17,495 nt of DNA, taken from contig DAOUUM010000019.1 in the NCBI GenBank assembly GCA_030668165.1, forward strand, positions 1 to 17,495, in the 5' to 3' direction. The notes under the pieces are model-generated. The model was not told the origin of the DNA, made no database searches, and saw only the letters and a list, made by a program, of their open reading frames with translations. This document shows, piece by piece, positions 1 through 5,997 of the stretch. The translations under genes were made by a program, and so were the position numbers. The DNA comes from Candidatus Heimdallarchaeota archaeon (GTDB lineage Archaea; Asgardarchaeota; Heimdallarchaeia; Heimdallarchaeales; Kariarchaeaceae). The number at the start of each line of letters is the position of its first letter. Positions within the stretch are counted from its first letter, which is position 1.

Positions 1-15
1 CAAAGAATACTGATA

Positions 16-135
16 TCAAGTATTTGATTTCATTCTGATGATACCACAGGTTTTACACTGATATTTGGTCTTTTTATGGAATCCTCCCTTTCTCTTTATG
101 TCCTTCATCTTGATTTTGCAACGAGGACAGATCAT
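16..135 (-). CDS. 39-residue zinc-ribbon microprotein
   Basis: A short reading frame below usual gene-calling limits. It starts with ATG at 135, three bases after the TAG stop of the peroxiredoxin gene (141-139), and ends with TGA at 16-18. The product has two CxxC knuckles, CPRC at residues 3-6 and CKTC at 27-30, separated by a lysine-rich 20-residue stretch: the spacing of a minimal zinc ribbon. The protein is very basic (many Lys/Arg, few acidic residues), so nucleic-acid binding is possible but is inference. The near-abutting start suggests translational coupling to the peroxiredoxin; only a weak GAG lies upstream as a ribosome site. Two correctly spaced CxxC pairs in so short a frame are unlikely by chance, but no homologue is recognised and expression is unproven. 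Confidence 0.55.
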   Translation of the reverse strand: MICPRCKIKMKDIKRKGGFHKKTKYQCKTCGIIRMKSNT

Positions 136-138
136 TAT

Positions 139-609
139 CTACATCTCAAGCTTATCAAGTGCGGTAAGGATTTCCTCGCCATGCTCGGCAGTTTTTACTT
201 TTTTGAATATCTTTTTGATGGTCAGATCTTCATCCACAATCCAGGTGTAGCGGAATGTACCCATCGAGGTTTTACCATAGATCTTTTTTTCTCCATATGC
301 TCCCAGTGCGGCTAGTAATTTGCTATCCACATCACAGAGGAGATCATACTGTACATTATGCTTAACAGCAAATTTTTTGTTTTTCTCAACAGAATCATTG
401 GATAGACCTAGTGGAATAACACCTCTTTCTCTTAATTCCGTAAAATGATCTCTTAGCGAGCACACCTCTTTGGTACAACCAGGAGTCATAGCCCTTGGGT
501 AGGAGAAAACTACGAATTTCTTGCCCTTCATATCTTTCAAAGACACCTTCTCTCCCTTATGGTTCATTAATTCAAAATCTGGAAATTTATTTCCTGTTTC
601 AATTGTCAT
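139..609 (-). CDS. bcp: Bcp-type thioredoxin-dependent peroxiredoxin
   Basis: 156 residues, the usual length of the Bcp/PrxQ branch of peroxiredoxins (AhpC/TSA fold), cytosolic. These enzymes reduce hydrogen peroxide and organic hydroperoxides using electrons from thioredoxin-like partners. The active-site segment YPRAMTPGCTKEVC places the peroxidatic cysteine at Cys45, with the Thr and Pro of the PxxxTxxC motif, and a second cysteine at Cys50. The C45/C50 pair matches the atypical 2-Cys arrangement of E. coli Bcp. The ATG at 609 is the natural start, giving the typical N-terminus before the APDF-like motif (here FPDF, residues 9-12). It is fourth of five minus-strand genes and is separated from the GrpB gene by 55 bp that carry an inverted repeat and AT-rich promoter-like sequence, so it may have its own promoter. 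The family call is secure; the electron donor is not known. Confidence 0.95.
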   Translation of the reverse strand: MTIETGNKFPDFELMNHKGEKVSLKDMKGKKFVVFSYPRAMTPGCTKEVCSLRDHFTELRERGVIPLGLSNDSVEKNKKFAVKHNVQYDLLCDVDSKLLAALGAYGEKKIYGKTSMGTFRYTWIVDEDLTIKKIFKKVKTAEHGEEILTALDKLEM

Positions 610-630
610 GTTTGGATATTTGCTATCAAA

Positions 631-645
631 CTTAAAAGATTTAAG
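631..645. promoter_or_regulatory. Inverted repeat in front of the peroxiredoxin gene
   Basis: A perfect 6-bp inverted repeat with a 3-nt spacer (CTTAAA-AGA-TTTAAG on the plus strand) lies 21 bp before the peroxiredoxin ATG at 609, in the only sizeable gap of this gene run. That is about where a TATA box would sit for a near-leaderless message. It could be a TATA element, a repressor operator overlapping it, or chance in AT-rich DNA. Regulatory function is inference. Confidence 0.3.
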
Positions 646-664
646 ATAATTATATTTATTTCAA

Positions 665-1216
665 TTATCCTAAAAAATCTACATTATAGTATCTTTTGGC
701 CTTATTAACAACATCTTCGATGAATTCAGTCTTACTATCCGTGTACAGTATACGGGTTTCCTCACTATTATGAATTTCTGATAATTTAATCTTCAAATTG
801 TAATACGCATCCCTGACATTTGGAAATTCTCTCAGATAATCTCTGAAAATGAGATGCTTCCTCCAGAATCCAGTATCCCATTCCACCATATGTATGTGAC
901 AATGATATTCCATCTCTCCCGGAATAGTGGAAAAATATCTCCTATTAGGATAGAATTCCTCCAGATGCTTTGAGTACTTGTATCCCATTCCAATTATCTT
1001 CTCAATGAGAAATTTATCTGCGATCTCAATACTTTCAACTGCCACCATGAGATCTATGATATCCTTTGCACCCAATCCAGGTACCGAGGTACTTCCGATA
1101 TGCTCTCCTGCTAGGATATATGATCCACATGTATCCTTCAATCGTTTCTTTTCCTTTTGAAACAAAGAGGGCCAGATTGGATTATATTCAACTATCTTGA
1201 CAACTCCATTGGGCAT
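665..1216 (-). CDS. GrpB family protein (UPF0157, nucleotidyltransferase-like fold)
   Basis: 183 residues, normal for the GrpB/UPF0157 family. Visible family marks are an N-terminal VEYNPIWPSLFQKEK (residues 9-23) and the motif HIGSTSVPGLGAKDIIDLMV (residues 39-58), whose GSTS and AKxIIDL parts resemble the nucleotide-binding core of the nucleotidyltransferase superfamily. The C-terminal half contains HCHIHMVE, also typical. A fusion to dephospho-CoA kinase is known in some bacteria, but this is a stand-alone copy; the biochemical role of the family is poorly defined. The start at 1216 is supported by an AAGGAGAG ribosome site six bases upstream. The preceding membrane-protein gene stops two bases before this ATG, so the two are very probably translationally coupled. 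Confidence 0.9.
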   Translation of the reverse strand: MPNGVVKIVEYNPIWPSLFQKEKKRLKDTCGSYILAGEHIGSTSVPGLGAKDIIDLMVAVESIEIADKFLIEKIIGMGYKYSKHLEEFYPNRRYFSTIPGEMEYHCHIHMVEWDTGFWRKHLIFRDYLREFPNVRDAYYNLKIKLSEIHNSEETRILYTDSKTEFIEDVVNKAKRYYNVDFLG

Positions 1217-1218
1217 AT

Positions 1219-1875
1219 TTATCTCTCCTTGAAGAATTTATTTTCTCCTAGGTTTCCCATGTAATTAGATGCATAGATTAGATAGTACAGTAAAGGGAAT
1301 AATATCAGACTGAAGGAATAATTGGGGTAGTCTGAGAGGGAGTAATAGCTGTGCAGTAACTGATAACTGATCAGAAATAACCAGGAAAGGAATTTATTTA
1401 TAGTTAAATCCTTTCTAATGTACCAATAAATGATGAAACTTTGTAATAGAACACTTAGTACTGTGATTGAGAATTCTATCTCTGTAATTGACTGTAATCT
1501 CATAATCTTGTGATATTGTATGGTATACAGAGGTTTGATATTCCCTATCAGAAGAAAGAAATATAGTAGGGCAAGCATTATATTTACCAAATCGAATTTT
1601 CTAGGATATTTATTGAATAGGCTAAGAGGAGCTAGAAATAATGAAATATAAATTAGCAATGTAACTGGAAAAAGGTTATCAGATACCTCTCTGGACATTT
1701 TAAAGAAGACAAAAAAGATTAGAAATAAAATATTGATTACAGATTTCTTAGCCATGTCGTAAGTTCTTTGTTTGATCCATTTGTAGGTTGTAAAAATACT
1801 GATAATTGAACTTATAATAATTCCAATTAGTATGACCAGTTCAAATACCACTACAAATCTACTGTAATCAAGCAT
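1219..1875 (-). CDS. Unrecognised seven-helix membrane protein
   Basis: 218 residues with no family that I recognise. Hydrophobic segments lie at about residues 7-29, 44-59, 69-87, 95-112, 132-152, 161-178 and 186-204, suggesting seven transmembrane helices, joined by short loops. The tail is short and charged (ending ENKFFKER). There is no signal peptide, soluble domain or obvious catalytic motif. Phe, Ile, Leu, Tyr and Ser dominate. It follows the alpha/beta hydrolase gene by 18 bp and precedes the GrpB gene by 2 bp on the same strand, so it is an operon member. An integral-membrane sensor or transporter-like role cannot be distinguished from sequence alone. Confidence 0.8.
   Translation of the reverse strand: MLDYSRFVVVFELVILIGIIISSIISIFTTYKWIKQRTYDMAKKSVINILFLIFFVFFKMSREVSDNLFPVTLLIYISLFLAPLSLFNKYPRKFDLVNIMLALLYFFLLIGNIKPLYTIQYHKIMRLQSITEIEFSITVLSVLLQSFIIYWYIRKDLTINKFLSWLFLISYQLLHSYYSLSDYPNYSFSLILFPLLYYLIYASNYMGNLGENKFFKER
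1223..1230 (-). promoter_or_regulatory. Shine-Dalgarno site of the GrpB gene
   Basis: AAGGAGAG on the minus strand, six bases before the ATG at 1216. It lies inside the last codons of the upstream membrane-protein gene (Lys-Glu-Arg-stop), so ribosomes finishing that gene pass over it. This fixes the GrpB start and supports co-translation. Confidence 0.7.
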
Positions 1876-1893
1876 TATTGAGCAATCCCAAAA

Positions 1894-2673
1894 TTATAAT
1901 TTGTTCAAAAATCCAATTACTGACTTTGAATAGGCTTCAGGATCTTCCATTGCGGAATAATGTCCGGTGTGATTAATAATAGCAAGCTCAGCCTTTGGGT
2001 AGATCATGGTCATTGTTTTAGCTACCTCAATTGCAATCAGATTATCCTCATTGCCACCAATCACCAGCACGGGTTCTTGTATCTTGGAGAAAAATAGCCT
2101 GCTATCTGATCTCTCACCCATTCCCCGCATGGTCTGAATAATGGCAAAACTGGTGGTTTCTTCAAACATGGTATTTATTTCATCCAATAAGCTGGTTCTT
2201 TTCACAAGGGTTGTCTCACCCACCAATTTATCATGTAAAAGATTCTTGAGAAATAGATCCTTGTCTCCTCTGAGGATATTTTTCACAACTTCCTGTCTTC
2301 CTGCGCCCTTATCCGCATCTGCTTCATCATTCGTATTTGATAGTATGTAGGCCTGAGCCTTGCCAGGATAGATCTTTGCATATGCCATGGAAATATACCC
2401 ACCCATTGATACTCCACCAATCACCAATTTGTCATGGTCAATCTTTCTGACGAGACCATCAATCAGTTTAGCCAGGTCCTCCATCTTCCAAATTTCTTTA
2501 TCCATATCATTTGGAGTGGAACCAAATCCTGGGAGATCGGGGAGACAGAGCTTCCAACTAGATGGTAAGATACTGTTTTTTATTTTGTCAAAATAATTCT
2601 TGTTAACTGGAAATGGATGTATTAGAATTAATAGGTTCTCTCCTTCACCTATCATCTCATATTTTAATTCCAT
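1894..2673 (-). CDS. Alpha/beta hydrolase (esterase/lipase-like)
   Basis: 259 residues from the ATG at 2673, a typical single-domain alpha/beta hydrolase, probably cytosolic. With this start the nucleophile elbow is GVSMGG with Ser89; the acid is Asp210 in GGNEDNL and the histidine is His238 in HTGHYSAMEDPE, a complete catalytic triad. The oxyanion-hole segment is LIHPFP near residues 18-23 and is followed by LPDLPGFGSTP, as in proline iminopeptidase, haloalkane dehalogenase and MhpC-like enzymes. The substrate cannot be told. A six-codon extension to a TTG at 2691 is possible, but ATG fits better: an AT-rich box (AATATTTTAT, about 2692-2701) lies about 24 bp upstream, as expected for a leaderless archaeal message. 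It is the first gene of the five-gene minus-strand run and is divergent from the gene at 2776. Confidence 0.9.
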   Translation of the reverse strand: MELKYEMIGEGENLLILIHPFPVNKNYFDKIKNSILPSSWKLCLPDLPGFGSTPNDMDKEIWKMEDLAKLIDGLVRKIDHDKLVIGGVSMGGYISMAYAKIYPGKAQAYILSNTNDEADADKGAGRQEVVKNILRGDKDLFLKNLLHDKLVGETTLVKRTSLLDEINTMFEETTSFAIIQTMRGMGERSDSRLFFSKIQEPVLVIGGNEDNLIAIEVAKTMTMIYPKAELAIINHTGHYSAMEDPEAYSKSVIGFLNKL

Positions 2674-2775
2674 AATTCGATTGGTTAACAAATAAAATAT
2701 TAATCCTCTTTAATTATCACTAAAGAAATGATCACTTATCAATAAAGTCATTATTATTGAACGAATACTTGAACT

Positions 2776-3465
2776 ATGATCGTCAAAGAGGTTGTATTCA
2801 ACTCTGGACCATTTGAACTGGCTGGTCAGATTGAATATCCAGAAGGAGAAGGCCCCTTTCCAGTGGTTTTGTTTATTCCAGGCCTACCCCAGCATGACAG
2901 ATTTGGCACAGCCAAAGGATATCCAGGTTATGATAACTATTTTCAACCTTTTGCTAAAGTAATACTGGAAGCTGGATGGGCAGTTTTTAGATTTGATAAG
3001 GGGGGAACCGGCAAATCCAGTTCTGGATTAAATATACAGGCAGATATTGTTGCAGCCTACAGAAGTCTGATCAACCAAGAAAATATAGATCGCGAAAAAA
3101 TAGGTGTGATAGCATTTCAAGCTGGAGCTGCTTATTATTATCGCAAGGCATATGAGATGCAGATGTCCAATAAAATTCATCACGTCAGTTTGATCTCAAC
3201 GGGTGTAAATGATCAAAAAATTGATGGATTTGATCTTCCCATTCTTGTAGTTGCAGGTGACGATAGAACTATAAGATCAGAGGTGGTCCTAGAGAAATAT
3301 TCGAAGAGAACAGGCCATCCAACCCTTGTTTATGAGGCAGTGGGTGCAAGTGAACATCTATGCAGTAATTCCAATGCTTCCCTGTTCAAAGAGGACGGAT
3401 GTATAATACATGATGGTGCAATTGAAGCAGTATCTCAATGGTATACTAAGATGAAAGACTATTGA
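2776..3465 (+). CDS. Alpha/beta hydrolase-fold protein lacking the nucleophile serine
   Basis: 229 residues resembling the dienelactone hydrolase/acyl-peptidase-like branch of the alpha/beta hydrolases. The start ATG is at 2776. Fold marks are PVVLFIPGLPQHD (residues 29-41), the strand and turn WAVFRFDKGGTGKS (68-81), KIGVIAFQAGAA (108-119), the acid-bearing ILVVAGDDRT, and a late ASEHLC histidine segment. In active relatives the elbow reads G-x-S-x-G; here the serine position is Gln115 (A-F-Q-A-G), so the standard serine hydrolase mechanism is not available. It may be a non-catalytic binding protein, use another chemistry, or carry a sequencing error, though one base change cannot turn CAA into a common Ser codon. 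It reads away from the hydrolase gene at 2673, and its last 20 bp overlap the end of the convergent Nudix-MBL gene. Confidence 0.85.
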   Translation: MIVKEVVFNSGPFELAGQIEYPEGEGPFPVVLFIPGLPQHDRFGTAKGYPGYDNYFQPFAKVILEAGWAVFRFDKGGTGKSSSGLNIQADIVAAYRSLINQENIDREKIGVIAFQAGAAYYYRKAYEMQMSNKIHHVSLISTGVNDQKIDGFDLPILVVAGDDRTIRSEVVLEKYSKRTGHPTLVYEAVGASEHLCSNSNASLFKEDGCIIHDGAIEAVSQWYTKMKDY

Positions 3466-4867
3466 TATCTGGAATTTTGCCTTCTATTGTTAATTTCTTA
3501 AGATGGTGCTTGATATTGATTTTTGCATGGTCCCACATTGACTCTGGTACATCATGATAGACTGATGATACAATGTCATCCAAATTCACCTCTCCTTGTT
3601 TTATCGAATTCAATATTGAATTTTCCCTATCCATCCGATGATCTATGTACTGTTGCAACAAATCTTTGGGTTTGAAGCTGGGTGGTCCATGAGATGGAAT
3701 AATCAACTTCAAATCGAGATTTAAGAGTTTATTACAGGTATCTAGATATTGTATCATATCACCTGTCATCTCATCCAATACAGCAGAACCAAATCCTACC
3801 ACATGATCTCCAGCAATTAACACGCCATATTCCTTATCATAGAGAGATAAATGAGAATCAGTATGGCCTGGTGTAAAAATTACTTCTAAATCCACTCCAT
3901 TAATTTCAATAATACCGTCTTCTATAGGCACAAAGTTGAAATTATTAGAATCGATATTTTGTCTTATCCCTGCAATGGTTTTTGGATGAGCGTAAACTGT
4001 TAATGCTTTGGTTTCATTTGCAAGGAAATTAAGGGCATTGTAATGATCTTGGTGGTGATGAGTGATAAGAACACTGGGAATGTTGGGAAGTGAATTATAC
4101 ATCTCCATGAAGTGATCCTTGCCCTCATCTGATGCACCAGGATCAACAATAAGTGTATCTTCACCCCTATCAAATATTATCAGATTAGTATTTTGAAATG
4201 GCTCCACAGTAATTGAATCAATGGGAACAACCTGCCAACCCGGTGCGAATTCAGTTCTGGTCTGTAATCCAAAGGGCAGGTCAGTCTCAATCAGTGTAAT
4301 TATTTCCAAATTGCCAGGATCCTTTGCCAAGGTACGTAGTAGATGAAGAATAGGAGGGGGAATCAGTTTTTGCCCATTTTCCCACTGTTGAATTGCATCT
4401 TGTGGAAGTATCCATTCCTGATCAATCAGTTCATTTCCATCAATTAGAGGTTCCATTGCATCAACCATCTCGCCTTTGAGATGATAGTAAGCTGCATCAA
4501 ATACTCTTTTTCTAAATGGTGGAGTTCTCTTGTGACCGATGTATACAATAGATTGTTTGAATTCTTTTCTCAATCTATCATCATAATCGATCAAGAACCA
4601 GTCTTTTTTCCTGTCATTGGGTTCAATGGTGTAATTCAATCCAGGAAGAATACCAACCTCCTCATACATCTCCTGATATAGGGTTTCAATTACCTCTAAC
4701 TCAGTGCCCTCCCAATTATCGGGTAGTTCTGTATCAACCTTACCACCTGGAAATACCCAAAAACCCGGAAAGAATGATGATTCATGTGATCTTTGACATA
4801 TCAAAACCTTTGAATCAGATCGCTGTAGAATAATTGAGACCGATTTGATGTATTGTTGCTTATCCAT
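3446..4867 (-). CDS. Nudix + metallo-beta-lactamase + winged-helix fusion protein
   Basis: 473 residues in three parts. (1) Residues 5-170: a Nudix hydrolase domain with WVFPGGKVD (37-45) and QEMYEEVGI (65-73). Compared with the canonical Nudix box (GX5EX7REUXEEXGU) it has about nine extra residues between the glycine and the helix, and Gln65 replaces the Arg. Extended boxes occur in NUDT19-like CoA/nucleotide diphosphatases. (2) Residues 215-395: a metallo-beta-lactamase domain with HHHQDH (270-275), His335 in PGHTDSH, Asp354 in AGDH and His393 in PSHG, a complete two-metal ligand set. (3) Residues 405-465: HRMDREN..., then VNLDDIVSSVYHDVP and HLKKLTIEGKI, the C-terminal winged helix of LACTB2-type proteins, which include a human endoribonuclease. 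The start is ATG at 4867 with AAGGA 4 nt upstream and a TATA-like stretch at about 4897-4910. It overlaps the convergent hydrolase gene by 20 bp. The substrate is undetermined. Confidence 0.92.
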   Translation of the reverse strand: MDKQQYIKSVSIILQRSDSKVLICQRSHESSFFPGFWVFPGGKVDTELPDNWEGTELEVIETLYQEMYEEVGILPGLNYTIEPNDRKKDWFLIDYDDRLRKEFKQSIVYIGHKRTPPFRKRVFDAAYYHLKGEMVDAMEPLIDGNELIDQEWILPQDAIQQWENGQKLIPPPILHLLRTLAKDPGNLEIITLIETDLPFGLQTRTEFAPGWQVVPIDSITVEPFQNTNLIIFDRGEDTLIVDPGASDEGKDHFMEMYNSLPNIPSVLITHHHQDHYNALNFLANETKALTVYAHPKTIAGIRQNIDSNNFNFVPIEDGIIEINGVDLEVIFTPGHTDSHLSLYDKEYGVLIAGDHVVGFGSAVLDEMTGDMIQYLDTCNKLLNLDLKLIIPSHGPPSFKPKDLLQQYIDHRMDRENSILNSIKQGEVNLDDIVSSVYHDVPESMWDHAKINIKHHLKKLTIEGKIPDINSLSS

Positions 4868-4940
4868 TGAATCCTTACCAATTTTGATTGTACTGTATTA
4901 TTTAATTTATCTTCGATCTTGTCAAGAATTATTTTACTTA

Positions 4941-5996
4941 TTAGCACTCAAGGAGTTCAATTATTTTCTTGTAATCAACGGTTTCGAAAATTTCGTTCCA
5001 TGCATCAATTTTGTCGGTTTGTTTCAGATATAACTTGCCATAAATTGGCTGATCTGTCAAAGCTCGTACAGTTGAATATGTGTCTGATGCAGTCAATAGA
5101 ATGGGTACTCCCTTTTCCTCCGCCTTGGATAGCACTGCAGCAGGAGGTAAAATAGATCCTGTTAAAATAATCACGCTGGTATCGGTTTCCAGAGCTGCAA
5201 TAACCAGTTGATGTCGATCACCACCTGTGATTACCGCTTTTCTGGTAACCCTTCGAAGGTATTTGAGGGCAATTTCTGGACTCATCGCACCCACCTGATA
5301 ATTCTCAACTAGATTATCCAAATAAGATTTGCCAGCTAGAACCCGTGCATTCAATTTAGAACAAATCTCTTCTACCGTTGGGGCCGCTATCGAACCCTGA
5401 GATGGTACCAAACCAAGAATATTCAATTTATGTACATTTTGGAGCTTTGGTATTACTACAGTTTTGAAATGTTCCAGCATTTCCTGAGGTACAAGTGTCA
5501 TAACACCCCCAACAACCTCCACATCCGCCGCAGTGAAATAATTCAGACCAAAAATAAATCGGTCTGCATCCTCAACATCCCTTCCTTCAGTCAAGATTAG
5601 CACTTTAGCATTGAGCATTTTTGCTAGATACTTTGCTGAAAGATTGAGATATGCAAGGTATGCCGCTTTTCGACTAATTTCAATTATTAAGAAGTCGTAA
5701 TTCGGTCGAATGCGGTTATAAGCATCCATTATATCCGTCTTAATCTGCTCAACCTGCTCATCAGGCATGTCATACTCAAACGGTGTCACAGTGGTTGGGC
5801 AAATTGTTTTCAGATCCTCATCCATATGTAACAGTTCTTTTGCATCTGCTGAATCTGTATAATCATAATTATCACAAATTGGCTTGAAATATCCAATTTT
5901 GTATCCCTTAGAATTTAGCTTTAGTGCCAAAGCAAGGGTGAATGTAGTTTTTCCCACTCCAGGGTTAATTGATGTTATTAGTAAATTGCATTTCAT
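4941..5996 (-). CDS. BioD-like P-loop/DRTGG-domain protein (phosphotransacetylase N-terminal-like)
   Basis: 351 residues. Residues 1-215 form a dethiobiotin-synthetase-like P-loop NTPase domain with a Walker A-like NPGVGKTT (11-18), followed by the GYFKPI strand (35-40) seen in BioD and in the N-terminal part of long phosphotransacetylases (COG0857). Residues about 225-335 are a DRTGG domain: VITGGDR (255-261), ILTGSILPP (277-285) and VPILLTASDTYSTV (297-310). The catalytic PTA_PTB domain of true phosphotransacetylases is absent, so acetyl transfer is not expected; the family may sense or regulate. The ATG at 5996 is one base after the stop of the acyl-CoA synthetase gene, so the pair is surely co-translated. 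GAGGAGG sits at 6009-6015, 12 nt upstream, though it also encodes Glu codons of the upstream gene. Such pairings with ADP-forming synthetases are known in archaea; the exact role is unknown. Confidence 0.9.
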   Translation of the reverse strand: MKCNLLITSINPGVGKTTFTLALALKLNSKGYKIGYFKPICDNYDYTDSADAKELLHMDEDLKTICPTTVTPFEYDMPDEQVEQIKTDIMDAYNRIRPNYDFLIIEISRKAAYLAYLNLSAKYLAKMLNAKVLILTEGRDVEDADRFIFGLNYFTAADVEVVGGVMTLVPQEMLEHFKTVVIPKLQNVHKLNILGLVPSQGSIAAPTVEEICSKLNARVLAGKSYLDNLVENYQVGAMSPEIALKYLRRVTRKAVITGGDRHQLVIAALETDTSVIILTGSILPPAAVLSKAEEKGVPILLTASDTYSTVRALTDQPIYGKLYLKQTDKIDAWNEIFETVDYKKIIELLEC

Positions 5997-5997
5997 T

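Noticed and set aside
76..315. Plus-strand frames at the left edge (65-250, 76-315)
   Set aside because: They are antisense to the peroxiredoxin and the zinc-ribbon frame, with no recognisable motif.
4941..5996. Annotation of the DRTGG protein as phosphate acetyltransferase or dethiobiotin synthetase
   Set aside because: The catalytic phosphotransacetylase domain is missing, no biotin genes are nearby, and the second domain is clearly DRTGG.
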